Below, one piece after another: positions 49,901 to 60,453 of a stretch of DNA of 64,000 nt. A program made the position numbers and the translations under genes. Numbering within the stretch: position 1 is the stretch's first letter; each line of letters opens with the position of its first letter. The stretch is from Yponomeuta sedellus (Eukaryota > Arthropoda > Insecta > Lepidoptera > Yponomeutidae), in contig OW203723.1 of assembly GCA_934045075.1 (NCBI GenBank), positions 1,560,045 to 1,624,044 on the forward strand, in the 5' to 3' direction. The notes under the pieces were generated by a model. That model saw only the letters and a program-made list of their open reading frames with translations, had not been told where the DNA came from and did no database searches.

Positions 49901-52240
49901 CAGGTTTCCAAGCTTCACGGTCTTGAGTTGTCCGCATTCAGCGACTCATCTGGTGGACGGCCTGCCCACGCTGCGTCGTCCGGTCCGCGGTCGCGAGGTC
50001 AGAACTTTTGCTAGTAAATAAAATAAATAAATCTTGAATCAATTAACGTAATACATACATAAATAACCTCACGCCTGTATCCCAGAGGGGTAGACAGAGA
50101 CCAGGGACTGCCACTTGCCACGATCCTGACAGATCACCTTCGCTTCATCAACCACATAAGTCGTTGCATGCATGATTGCATGCACGCCGGTTCCGGGTAC
50201 TTTTTATCTTTTCTTTTGCTAATACATCCTAATAATAATAATGTTAAGTAAAATAAATATTCAAACTTACAACGACCTGGTGGCGGCTAGCAAAGTCGTG
50301 GACATAAAATAATTCCCAGAAATTTCACGTCTTTATAAAAAGTTGTCCGTGGCGCCCTCAGAGCACCCCGAGTTAATATAATAAATAATGTAAGAAGTTG
50401 AAAATATGTAAAAGAATAAATTTGGTTAAAATAATATGCATATTTGTAATATGTATACAATTAATTATATTAACAGGCTCAAATGCATACAATACAGTCA
50501 GTTGATGAGCAGCTATTTTTTCGTGCGCCTGGCTTTAGAAACCACTGGGGTCTGGGGATTTCAGGGCAAAGCCTTTATTAAGGAGGTAGTACGTCGTCTA
50601 TGGTACCGCGGCTTGGACTACCGCTCCGGAGCATATTTGATGCAAAGGATATCCCTGGCAGGGCAGCGCGGTAATGCTGCCAGGGTTATGGGAATCTTTG
50701 CTTCGGATATGTCTCGGGGCGGTTTGATTGACTAATCCTATTTTGTTTGTGTAATTTTGTTTATATTTTGTGTTTAAATGACCATTTTGCTTATTTACTA
50801 TTATTTTTTTAAACGATATGACAATACTCTTTTGGATTTATATAGTTTATACTATTATTTTCTTTGCATGTGACATTTTTCACTAATATGTTAAAATAAT
50901 ACTCCCCTCCAGCTACTCCCCTTTATCTCAAAGAGCGTTTTAGTTACCTCAGTGACCACGGCCGGCCACTACGTTCAGACCAGAATTTGACGCTGAAAAC
51001 ACCTAGTCATCCGACAATGTTCGTTGCCAGCTCATTCACTGTAAGAGCGGTCCGGCTGTGGAATGAGCTGCCGGTTTCTATAAGGCGCTCCCCATCTTCT
51101 GCTATATTTAAATCTAAAGTAGTAGAATTCTTTCTTTCCAAATAATTTCTTATTTTCTTTTTGTCTGTAGATAGATCCCATTTATTTTCCCATCATGCTT
51201 GCTATTATAACTTAATGTTTATGTTCTGGTGTGTACAATAAAGAATATTCTTATCTTATCTTATAATACGTCTAAATGCATGTTTAGGGTCATAGGCTAG
51301 AGCTAGAGTATGTAAAATTAGGCAAATGTAATGAAAAGGTTTTATAAGAGTATGTGAAACTCCAAACATAGTCTTTGAAAGTGCTTAATTACAGACTTTT
51401 AATAATTATTATAAAACATAGAAGTCATATACTGTACTGTATTTTATTCCAGACATCATTATCTCATTGTCAAATTAATAATCTTGTATGTTATAGACGC
51501 CGTCTTAGCACTAAGTGCCATCGACGTCGTCGTCAGGCTATACTAGTCCACTGCTGGACATAGCCCTCCCCCAAAGAGCGCCACGTTGTGCTATCATAGG
51601 GGGTAATACCCATAATCCCTACGCAAAGTGTAGTTAACAGATTTTTTAACCGCGTTTCAGTCAAGCTTAATCTCAGGGATTTCTCAGAAACTCAATAGGA
51701 AGAGAGCTGTCTGACAGGTTCTTTTTGACGGATACGTACAAGTGTTGGATAAAAGTGCCTTGTAATCTTAGTACTAAAGCACCCTTTGACCCTACTTTGT
51801 TGTATAAGTAGTTCTAAAAACTTTTCTTTTTAATTTAATTTTGTTGTACCGCCTGCCTGTATGGACGCATAGTCTGAAATAAAGTTTATCTAATAAAGAC
51901 TATCCGTGCCAGTGATCTTACCAACTGAGCAAATGGGCGACTCAACGGCATCAGTGAAATCTCGAACCTCTTTACAATATTCTCTGTATTACGTACAGGC
52001 GGCGACATCTGGCTGAATTAATTTGCATCAATAGCAGCCCCGAGTAGGTTTTATTGCATTAAAAATCATATAAGATTGTTAATTTCATTAATGTTTATAG
52101 TACCAAGTGACAGGTATAGAGAGAAAGATATTTGACTCCACTCCACTCCACTCCACTCCACTCCGCTCCGCTCCGCTCCACTCCACTTCACTCCACTCCG
52201 CTCCGCTCCACTCCACTCCGCTCCGCTCCACTTCGCTCCA
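46974..52240. repeat. 5.3-kb tandem duplication, copy 2
   Basis: It begins CAACCGCAGCGGAGCTCC exactly as copy 1 and ends within the CTCCA/CTCCG tract. All subfeatures described for copy 1 recur 5297 bp downstream: T308 copy J at 47202-47447, RT tail 47457-47617, 5S SINE 48052-48382, LINE C-termini 50512-50735 and 50917-51143, R290 51363-51702. The near identity means either a very recent event or an assembly artefact. Confidence 0.95.
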
Positions 52241-52582
52241 TTTCATTTCATTTCTATCTTTCTCTCTCTCTCTCTCTTTACCTGTCGCTTGTTACTGTAA
52301 ACGGTAGAGCTATCAACCTGTGGCCCATCATCCAAACGACACCGAATTAAACGTAAGCATTAAAATACCCCCTTTCTAATCCCAACGCTCATCTCCATTT
52401 TCTATAGCTCGTATTTACAGCGGGAGTTAATTCTACGACGATTGCCGGCGCCATTTTGTTGGTTCCGCCCGAGAGTATAAACTGACACTGAATTGTTCGA
52501 TACTGTTACTTATACCCCACGCTTGGGGGCTGGCGCGGAGGTAGGCGGACTGAATCTTATACTCAAGAATTTTTATTCACAA
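52241..52582. other. Intergenic sequence with TTTCA and TC tracts
   Basis: CATTTCATTTCATTTC then (TC)n at about 52258-52277 directly follow the duplication. No gene beyond. Confidence 0.4.
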
Positions 52583-52768
52583 CTGGCTGACACAGCGAGC
52601 TTCGTACCGCCTTACAGTCAATTCTTTTTTTTTATTATTTATCTCTCCGTAAGAACCATCCTCGTACTTCAAAGAATATTCTAAAAAAAGAATTAGCGAA
52701 ATCGGTTCAGCTGCTCTCGAGATTTGCGCTTACCAACACATTCAGCGATAATTTTTTAGATTATAGAT
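52583..52768 (-). mobile_element. Helitron-like element, minus strand, diverged
   Basis: The reverse complement shows GTTGGTAAGCGCAAATCTCG, CTGAACCGATTTCGC and ...GGTACGAAGCTCGCTGTGTC, the family seen at 22725 and 38097. The terminal CTAG is mutated (CCAG). Confidence 0.55.
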
Positions 52769-52898
52769 GAAAAAAATTGTTAGGATTTCAGGTAAATAAA
52801 GATGAAAATACTTTTTTTACACTTCGCGTCGATATTTTTCACTTCAATATAGCAGATTTTGAATGAGAAAATGTAATACTAAATAATTTGGGAAACAT

Positions 52899-52972
52899 AG
52901 CGGCGGTAGCCGAGTGGGTCGAACAATGGACTCGGAAGCGAGAGACCTATTTCGATTCCCATAGTTTCCATG
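52899..52972 (+). mobile_element. tRNA-derived SINE head
   Basis: GCGGCGGTAGCCGAGTGGGT (A-box-like) and CTATTTCGATTCCCATAG (B-box-like) in tRNA spacing. The body is unclear and the B box is mutated. It is unlikely to be a functional tRNA. Confidence 0.5.
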
Positions 52973-53543
52973 TACGGTTACAAACGCATTTTTGTACTTT
53001 GTCAAAATCAAAATAGTAAATTTCTCATACATCAGGCTAGAAGAGGTTAATGTGACAAGGGTCTAACATCCTATCATGTAAGACCCCACGTGACAGTACC
53101 AATGACTTTATTTTCTAAAAGGGGGAACGGAACGTTCTCGTGTAAGCATCCTTTGAAATACAGTGCGTAAATTATTGATGAAATAAAATAGTTATCGTTA
53201 TCGTATCACTACAAAAGTTACAACAGCATTAAGTGCACAGTGCAAGCAATTGATTCCACTTTGAATATACCCTGGAAATAGTGACAATCGTGAGTAAACA
53301 TCTAAGATCTCAATTGTAATTCCCAAATAGAAACCGTAACGACTTTAAGCCAGAGCGAGAGAGCTATAGATACGTCAATCTCACATGACGTTGTCAAATA
53401 ACTGACAAACAATTAGCCAATCAGAGAAAGAAGAGCCCTGTCATTGAGCTGTCACTGAGCCGTCCGTGTCAGACGACGCTCCACTATACGCAGCATTAGT
53501 GAGAGAACAATACTTTATATATTTTACATACATTTTTTCAACA
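52973..53543 (+). other. Probable 5' UTR of the CR1-like element and flank
   Basis: No frame is supported. The last 200-300 bp are likely the 5' UTR of the element. The upstream boundary is not resolved. Confidence 0.35.
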
Positions 53544-55142
53544 ATGAAGTCTACTAACGTGAAGCAGAAAATTAAGTGTGGCATTGGAAGGACTAGAGCA
53601 TCGACTGTTGTATGTGGCAAGTGCAAGTCATATAGAAAGGAAAGTGATACAGTATTATGCTCAAAATGCAAAAAACACTACGATTTCGACTGCGTAGGAC
53701 TTTCGGAAAAACTATACCGTATAATGAAGCCGGAAAACAAAGAAACTTGGATGTGCAAACTATGTATTCGCAAGCAAAGCATGGGTAAAATAACTCATGT
53801 AAATAATGAACCGGAACCGAGTGGATCAGGTCTAGAACAAAGATCAGAATCGGAAGTAATGGAAAGTACTTCGACATCACAGGACACACTATCAGAAGAA
53901 TCGTGTTTTCATGAACTGGGCGATACTTTGGATAATTCACCTATAGAATTACTTTCAAGAAGCGCGGACTACACCACGCAACAAGATAGCTGTGGTGTGA
54001 ATGATCTCAAAGAACAAATTACGAACCTAACAATGAATTTGAATTCTACTCAAAATGAACTAGAGGCAACTATATTAGAAAATAATGACTTAAAAAAAGA
54101 AATAAATAAACTAAACCTAGAAATAAAACTCCTCAAGGATATTTGCCATACACCTACGAAGATTGCTGCTTCCGACATGAGTTCGGCTTCTACGCCTAAT
54201 AAAACCCAAAAGAATAAGCTGAATGACAACTGTAAGGCTGAAGGATTCATGAAAGAGGTAATTTCTTCATTGAAAGAAGAAATTATAAAGTTGAAGAAAC
54301 AACTCATAAAAGCAGGCGAAGAAATATCGCAATTAAAGGTACAATTAAAAAATCTACAAACTGCGACAAACACAGATGTTAAAGAATTGGAAAAACCAAC
54401 TAACAACCACACACCAGGTCGAAAATACAGTGATGTTATTAAACAACCTTCGGAAGAAAAAAATATACAAGAAGAACAACCTACAAAACTGAAAACTACA
54501 AAAGAAAAAAGAAATCTTTGCGTGATTAGCACAATAAATAACAAAAAGAGTCTAGACCTCCTAGAGGAAATATTCGGAAATGACTTCAACTTCTGCAACT
54601 ATAGGTACCAAAACGCTGATATTCGTGGAATTTTCAATGGACTTGAAGAAAAACTACAACCTTTAAAAAAAGATGACTATTGTATTGTAATGATTGGAGA
54701 CGCCGATTTTGAATCAACAAAAAACTATGCAGAACTTGTCCGATATCTGAGAATGAAACTCATGAACATCGACCATACAAATATCATAATTAGTCTTCCA
54801 GCTTACAGACACCATAGCGAGCACCACACCTTGTTTAATTGTAGAGCAGAGATGTTCAATAACCTTTTGTACCTAGATTGTGAAACGTATGGCTACGCCT
54901 ATCTATTTGACTCCAATTACTACTTAGATTATAACGCAATGTCAAACTACAGATCTGGTAAAATTAATACTTTGGGACTGAAAAGTGTTTTCATGAATCT
55001 GCGGGCTGAATGTATAGTAGTAAATCAGCACGAAGACTCGGGGCAAAATGATTCAGTGTCAAAGAATGATGGAGCAGAAACGCGGTTTTTTCTTGAACTC
55101 AATCAACATACTACACCAAAACATTGCAGGCCTTTTGAGTAA
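53544..55142 (+). CDS. CR1-like LINE ORF1: PHD-type zinc finger plus esterase-like domain
   Basis: Starting at ATG 53544-53546 (the open frame extends upstream to 53466, but on GTG), the protein has 532 residues. A C4-H-C3 finger spans residues 24-74 (CGKC, CSKCKKH, WMCKLC). A long coiled coil covers about 140-290. The C-terminal part (about 320-500, from KRNLCVISTINNKKSLD to SGKINTLGLKSVF) resembles the SGNH/esterase-like domain described for ORF1 of many CR1-group elements. The product is thought to bind element RNA and perhaps membranes or lipids. The frame is intact and overlaps ORF2 by 95 bp. Confidence 0.8.
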   Translation: MKSTNVKQKIKCGIGRTRASTVVCGKCKSYRKESDTVLCSKCKKHYDFDCVGLSEKLYRIMKPENKETWMCKLCIRKQSMGKITHVNNEPEPSGSGLEQRSESEVMESTSTSQDTLSEESCFHELGDTLDNSPIELLSRSADYTTQQDSCGVNDLKEQITNLTMNLNSTQNELEATILENNDLKKEINKLNLEIKLLKDICHTPTKIAASDMSSASTPNKTQKNKLNDNCKAEGFMKEVISSLKEEIIKLKKQLIKAGEEISQLKVQLKNLQTATNTDVKELEKPTNNHTPGRKYSDVIKQPSEEKNIQEEQPTKLKTTKEKRNLCVISTINNKKSLDLLEEIFGNDFNFCNYRYQNADIRGIFNGLEEKLQPLKKDDYCIVMIGDADFESTKNYAELVRYLRMKLMNIDHTNIIISLPAYRHHSEHHTLFNCRAEMFNNLLYLDCETYGYAYLFDSNYYLDYNAMSNYRSGKINTLGLKSVFMNLRAECIVVNQHEDSGQNDSVSKNDGAETRFFLELNQHTTPKHCRPFE

Positions 55143-56388
55143 ATCAGATTTACTAGCTGTCCATTTACACGAATTAGAAAGTAAAGAATCTCCGATTGAT
55201 ATCCTTTGTATCACGGAACATTTCATAATGGCCGGTCAAGAGACTCTTCTATCTATCCCTAATTTTCAAAGAGCAGCTTTCTATTCAAGAGAGTCAACTA
55301 AGAGAGGAGGAGCCTGTATTTTGGTTCGAAAGGGCCACCCTTTCAAGCCTCTTCCGAGCATAACAAAACTTTCTGTCACGGGAATAATTGAGTGTTGTGC
55401 TATTGAACTATTAAACCACAAAATCACAATAGTCTGCATTTATAGGTTACCGCATTCAAGCCTAGATGTTTTTTATGAACAATTGGAATTAATTTTGGGT
55501 AAGATTGCTGATAAATCAAAAACAAAAATTGTAATTTGCGGAGATTTTAACATAGACATTCTAAAACACAATAAAATTTCTTCGAATTTTGAATATTTTT
55601 TGCTTGGTTACAATCTAAAAATGGTAATAAGAGAACCTACCCGGTTGGAAAGCAATACTTGCATTGACAATTTTGCCCATAATATGCATCGTAAATGTGC
55701 GTACGAAGTTATTGACCTTGGCCTTTCCGACCACACAGGACAAATTTTGCGCTGTCCAGTTCAGACTTACACAATAAATTCCTGGCGAGTTTCAAAACGT
55801 ATCATAAGCAGGGAAAACTTAGAAAAATTTCGACTGAGTCTGAAAAACATGCCTCCGGAAATTTTCCATGAATTAGTTCCAAATAACGCATTTAATAGTT
55901 ATCATGAACTTTTTGTATTGTTTTATAACCAAAGCTTCCCTGAAAAAATGGTAACAATTAGAAGTACAAGAAAACCTAAGTGGCTCACACGTGACATAAA
56001 ACAATCTAGCAAGAAGCAAAGGCAACTGCTCTGGAATTACAGGAAAAATCCTTCAATTGAAACCAAGGCTAAGTTTATAAATTACTCTAAACAGTACAGA
56101 AAGTTATTGAAAACTACACAGAAAGCACAAAACAATTATATTATCAATACTGCTGCCAACAAATCCAAAGCTACTTGGCAAATTATAAATAGTAACACGA
56201 ATGTGATGCCTAGAAGTACTATACAAGAAATTAAAGCAAACAATAGGAGTATCACGGACCCAATGGAAATAGCAAATACATTTAATAATAATTTTATAGA
56301 CCAAATCAAACCTGTGAAACAACTAAATAAAAATAAACTCAATTTACCTGCTCACAAACAATCTATGTTTATGGCCCCAACCTCAACA
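55048..56388 (+). pseudogene. CR1-like LINE ORF2, endonuclease half only
   Basis: Begins at ATG 55048 (a second ATGATG at 55066) in a different frame from ORF1. The endonuclease domain (residues about 15-240) has HQNIAG, ITEHF, ICGDFNID and SDH. The linker continues to about residue 447, after which the sequence becomes the tail of a SINE in opposite orientation. The entire reverse-transcriptase domain is missing, so the element cannot move by itself. The open frame to 56595 past that point is an artefact of the pentamer tail. Confidence 0.85.
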
Positions 56389-56605
56389 TCGCAACGCAAC
56401 GCAACGCAACGCAACGTAACGAACGCAACGCAACGCAACGTAACGCATCGCAACGCAACGTATCGCAACGCAACGGAACGCATAACAGCACAACATAAAG
56501 TAAAATTTACATACAGGCACATACATTGCTTCTGTCCTCACACTAGGATACCCTGTGTCGTGGAAACCAGAAACAGCGACATCACAAACATGTAACATCC
56601 AAGAC
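56389..56605 (-). mobile_element. tRNA-SINE fragment with GCAAC tail, truncating the CR1-like ORF2
   Basis: The tail (GCAAC/GTAAC/GAACGC pentamers, 56391-56490) abuts the LINE. The body (CATACATTGCTTCTG, GGATACCCTGTGTCG, CAGCGACATCACAAACATG) is the reverse of 58771-58870. The tRNA head is absent. Confidence 0.8.
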
Positions 56606-57009
56606 CCGCACAGAGGCCGTCTTAACATCAGCAGAGCTAACATCAGCTTCAATATGAGGACTTAAAGCTTGTGACTTGCACCATAGCCTTAGACAGACCG
56701 ATGAGAGCCCAAAAGTGGCTGTACGTATATAATGGAACGCCCCCACAAGATCTCTCTCTGGTGTGCACTGACATTGCTACGTGGTAACAGCTACTGCACT
56801 TTACAGTGATCCGTCCGACACGCGTTCGTTTAATGCCTACGGGTATATTTTATTATCACTGTTTTATAGGTGCGAGGTGTATTTTCAAACCTTCTTCATT
56901 GAAAAACCATTGTTGGAAATCGCAACGCAATATAAAGTTAACCAGTCTATTGGAACATTCTGTCTAATTAGTATGGAATTTGTGTTTCTTAATTTCGCGA
57001 TACACATAC
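56606..57009. other. Intergenic sequence without recognised features
   Basis: No continuation of the CR1-like element was found here. The 79-codon frame at 56781-57020 has no domain. Confidence 0.4.
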
Positions 57010-57130
57010 ATAGGCCGTGACCATGGCAACAGCAACTTTGTTGAAACGTCGGGAATTAAGGTAGGTAGGTAATGCATTTTACCTAATAAATAATTGCAAT
57101 TACACCCGTTTAATATAAAATAGTATGGAA
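57010..57130 (+). repeat. GAAACGTCGGGA repeat segment, copy 1
   Basis: GACCATGGCAACAGCAAC, TTGAAACGTCGGGAATTAAG, TTTTACCTAATAAATAAT and CCCGTTTAATATA recur at 63545-63650. Probably a 3' part of an interspersed element. Confidence 0.55.
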
Positions 57131-57273
57131 TTTGACCGACGATTGGAACAACGATTAACTAAATAAGCTTCGATTTGGTGCGCATAATTACGCCACTGAT
57201 CTTTAAACCTGAAACATATGCAAAAATGAAAAAAAAAATCATTCTATTTTGCGGAAATCCATAATAGCATTCA

Positions 57274-57462
57274 AATGTGAAAATTACTTTGCTAAATTCC
57301 GCCAAAAATCCTACAAGCACCATGCGGTTAGTTAATGCACCGCCCCTCAACACGAGGCATCCCCTGGCTCACAAGTGCAAGTGCAAGGACTTTAACTAAC
57401 CGCATGGTGCTTGTGGGATCTTTGGCGGAATTTAACAAAGTAATTTTAACATTTTAATGCAA
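57274..57462. mobile_element. Foldback MITE, about 190 bp
   Basis: The arms 57274-57340 and 57390-57462 are inverted copies: AATTCCGCCAAAAATCCTAC, AAGCACCATGCGGTTAGTTA and their complements. About 50 bp of loop (CCCTCAACACGAGGCATCCC). Ends merge into AT-rich sequence, so the boundary is approximate. Confidence 0.7.
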
Positions 57463-57516
57463 TGAAAAAATTAAATAAATAAACGTACGATTGAATGAAC
57501 TATTGAGTAAACGAAT

Positions 57517-57640
57517 AAAGGTGAATGAATGAATGAATGATGGTGAATCTACCAATCCGGACTTGGCCCCCGTGGTGGAGTATAGCCTATGCCTTCCTCA
57601 GGGAAGAGACCCGTGCCCCTCCGTAGGGACATAATGAGTT
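57517..57640 (+). mobile_element. GAAT microsatellite and 3' fragment of a 5S-derived SINE
   Basis: GAATGAATGAATGAATGATG precedes CCAATCCGGACTTGGCCCCC, GTGGTGGAGTATAGCCTATG and AGAGACCCGTGCCCCTCCG. Only the last about 95 bp of the SINE are present, similar in sequence to the 7187 copy. Confidence 0.7.
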
Positions 57641-58194
57641 GATGATGTAAGGTGAATAATTTTCCTTCTATATGTTGGATGTCCGTTTACCGTTAGGTGG
57701 AGTCTTCTGTTGTTGTTGTTTACCTAATAGATAAACAACAATGCAATAATGGACAAATACAAAAAATATTAAATGAATGATTGAATGAACGAAAGAACTT
57801 ACGACTGAATGAATTCAAGTTAATGTAGCACTTGCGTTCAGGTCAAATTTGATCAGTCAATAATCCGTTACATGCTGGACTTTCGACCGGTTGGCGATGT
57901 GTATGTGTTTTTAAAATATCTAATATTTTATTATCTAGAAAAGTCTTATTTGTTAAAAGTACAATAATTCTTTTACGATCATAAAATAACATTGCTGTGA
58001 GGAAGAGGGATGGTACAAGTAAGGTAACCCTTAACGACAGTATCACAGTACACATAAACAGCTGTACAGTTCCAAGTTCTGGCGCTGAGCTCATCACATC
58101 GCAAGACAGGCTGATCCTGCACGTTAACGGAACTGACTATAATTAACCTTAATGGAGCCAATTCTACCAGTTTTGGCTCTAAAGTGAACCTTAG
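57641..58194. other. Intergenic sequence without recognised features
   Basis: No gene is supported. Short open frames here lack domains. Confidence 0.35.
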
Positions 58195-58622
58195 GTACGG
58201 AGTAATACATAAACGTGCGATACGCAGAGAATTTGGCGAAAATAAGCGAAGCGAAGATGTTGCTATCTGTACGTAATCCAGAGAATATTGTAAAGAGGTT
58301 CGAAATTTCACTGATGCCGGTGAATCACCCATTAGCTCAGTTGGGAGAGCGCTGGCACGGTTAGCCAGAGGTCGCGGGTTCGAGTCCCGGCATGGGTGGA
58401 ATTTTTAGCCTCTAAATAGACTTAAAAAACCTATTTAGAGGCTAAAAATTTCACCCATGCCGGGATTCGAACCCGCAACCTCTGGCTATCCGTGCCAGCG
58501 CTCTACCAATTGAGCCAATGGGCGACTCACCGGCATCAGTGAAATTTCGAACCTCTTGACACTATTCTTTGTATTACGTACAGGCAGCGACATCTGGCTT
58601 AAACAAATTGCATCACTTACAA
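58195..58622. mobile_element. Head-to-head pair of T308 copies (K): one old, one young
   Basis: Bases 58250-58424 are a plus-oriented, older unit whose tRNA-like head (58326-58400) has a perfect 7-bp acceptor stem (CACCCAT/ATGGGTG). Bases 58429-58622 are a minus-oriented younger unit with head at about 58451-58524, truncated in the body at CATCACTTAC. The younger one begins TTAAAAAACC, so it probably inserted at or near the end of the older one. Confidence 0.75.
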
Positions 58623-58680
58623 AAAGATTTTTAAAATAAGCAAAGTGTTCTAATTAAATCTTATTTTCAATTAAATTGCG

Positions 58681-58985
58681 CCGACCACTGTGGCGCAGTA
58701 GTAGTGCATCTGCCTACCATGCAAGAGGTCCCGGATTCGAACCCCAGCTGGGGACCAAAAAACCCAGGTCTTGGATGTTTACATTCTTGTGATGTCGTTG
58801 TTTCTGGTTCCCACGACACAGGGTATCCGAGTGTGGGGCCAGAAGCAATGTATGTGCCTGTATGTAAATGTTATGTTGTGTTACGTTATGTTACGTTACG
58901 TTACTTTGCGTCGCGTTGCGTTGCGTTGCGTTTCGTTGCATCGCGTTACGATACGTCGCGTTGCGTTGCGTTACGTTCCCGTTAT
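58681..58985 (+). mobile_element. Complete tRNA-derived SINE with TTACG pentamer tail
   Basis: Head GACCACTGTGGCGCAGTAGT (A box) and GGATTCGAACCCC (B box) at 58684-58746, body through CCACGACACAGGGTATCCG and AGAAGCAATGTATGTGCC, then a tail of TTACG, TTGCG and GTTACG pentamers to about 58985. This is the reference copy for the fragments at 7611-7750 and 56389-56605. Confidence 0.85.
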
Positions 58986-59140
58986 ATATTAAAGTAGGCT
59001 TCATTGCAACATTCGATAGGATGCTTCGAACTGAGAACGAGTGCTGGAGTAAATTCAATTTGGATATTTTTCATGACAGGCTTGGCACCTTTAAGTCAAA
59101 ATTAATTTTACAAGATCTGAAAATACTTAACTAAATTAGG
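58986..59140 (+). pseudogene. Possible LINE ORF C-terminal scrap
   Basis: The frame ending at 59134 reads FDRMLRTENECWSKFNLDIF ... KSKLILQDLKILN-stop. The location just upstream of a LINE 3' region (59255-59470) suggests the end of a LINE ORF. I do not recognise the family firmly. Confidence 0.3.
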
Positions 59141-59470
59141 CAACAACGTAATTACCGTTTATATGTTTAACAGAAAGTGCTCAGATGTTAGTAGGTACTG
59201 TAACGCTTTGGTGTAATTTTAAAATAATATTACAAAATTCATGTAAATAAATAAAAATTCTTTCTTTCATCATTTCTTTGTAACTATTTTTCTTGGTTCT
59301 CAGCTTGATCAAACGTCCATTGAATGTACAAAGAAAAGTTTCATATAATTGTAACCATGCTGTGTACACATGTTTTGGAGATTAGTCTGGATCTTACATG
59401 TTAATTAATGTTATGTTGATGATGTACTGGCTAATATCTGTTTTGTGTGCCTAATAAATAAAATAATAAA
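59141..59470 (+). repeat. LINE 3' region, plus strand
   Basis: Bases 59255-59465 are the inverted partner of 34987-35225 (GGAGATTAGTCTGGATCTTA, GTGCCTAATAAATAAA). It ends with AATAAATAAAATAATAAA. Confidence 0.6.
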
Positions 59471-59733
59471 AATACAATATAAATAATACAAAATACAAAT
59501 TATCTTTATTTCTCCATCCACAAATTAGTTTTAATAAGCAATGGTACAACATGGTGCAAAAGAATCGATTTGTGGATAGATTGGGTCCCAAACTAGATCA
59601 GAGGTCTATATCTTTGGATGCCAGGCCACCCAGAAATATCTCCCAATAGAAAAATATAGGAGATAATTATTATTGTAATAATATCTCGTATATTTTTATA
59701 AATACTTTAATATATATATATATATATATTATT
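59471..59733. other. AT-rich spacer with TA microsatellite
   Basis: Includes (TA)n at about 59709-59730. No gene. Confidence 0.4.
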
Positions 59734-59767
59734 TTAAAAACCTAATTAGAGGCTAAAAATGCCACCC
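59734..59767 (-). mobile_element. T308 micro-insertion M, 34 bp
   Basis: TTAAAAACCTAATTAGAGGC through GCCACCC is only one end of the family. It is bounded by ATATATTATT at 59724-59733 and 59768-59777. The 10-bp duplication lies in a TA-rich context, so chance cannot be excluded. Confidence 0.55.
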
Positions 59768-59796
59768 ATATATTATTGTAATAATATATCGCTCAC

Positions 59797-60150
59797 AGCG
59801 CTCGTGGCCCAGCGGAAGCGAGTGATTGGAATCGATCACTGGGGTTAAGCAACAAAAGGCGCGGTTAGATACTGGATGGGTGACGATATCGTGACTATCG
59901 CTTGTGGCATTTTTTCCGATCGCTTCCATGCTTCGCAAGGCACGGTGCCGGCTGTCATGTAAAGGCAGTTGTTAAGCCATGTCAGACGCCTCATGGGCGG
60001 CTTGATAACTTCTGACAGTAATGCCCGCCACTGTCTTACAATCCTCCACCAAGCCAGACTTGGCCCCCGTGGTGGAGTATGGCTTAACATTCCTGCGATA
60101 CAGGGAGAGACTCGTGCCCCAATAGTAGGGACATAAAAAAAGAGTTGATA
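59797..60150 (+). mobile_element. 5S-derived SINE, complete
   Basis: It begins GCGCTCGTGGCCCAGCGG, with GTTAAGCAACAAAAGGCGCG and GGATGGGTGACGAT in the 5S-like head. A 10-bp deletion in the body (GGCACGGTGCCGG) joins two family blocks. It ends CCCCAATAGTAGGGAC and GAGTTGATATCG. Confidence 0.8.
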
Positions 60151-60453
60151 TCGAATAATACGAGTATATCTCCAAAAATATAATCACCATCACAAAGATT
60201 TAGGTCTATATTCAACTGATTAAAATGTTGTAATCAGTAGAATATCTACTTATTTAAAGTAGGTACCATTATACTGAGATACGGCCTTTTTGAGCTTATG
60301 TAGCACACCCACATATGGCCTAAAATGCCGTAGAACTCGATGCATGTGAGTTAGTATTTAAGATAAAGCTGTATTTGTACTTAAACTATTTTATGTAATT
60401 ATTTTTTTATGTGATGCTTTGTGTGTGTCTTTAAGCAAAAATAAATGATTTAT
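60151..60453. other. Intergenic sequence without recognised features
   Basis: No gene supported. Confidence 0.35.

Noticed and set aside
56389..56595. C-terminal extension of the CR1-like ORF2 (QRNATQRN repeats)
   Set aside because: The repeats are the GCAAC pentamer tail of a SINE in opposite orientation; the frame stays open only by chance.
58704..59134. Frames rich in RYVTLRYVALRC
   Set aside because: They translate the TTACG/TTGCG tail of the tRNA SINE.
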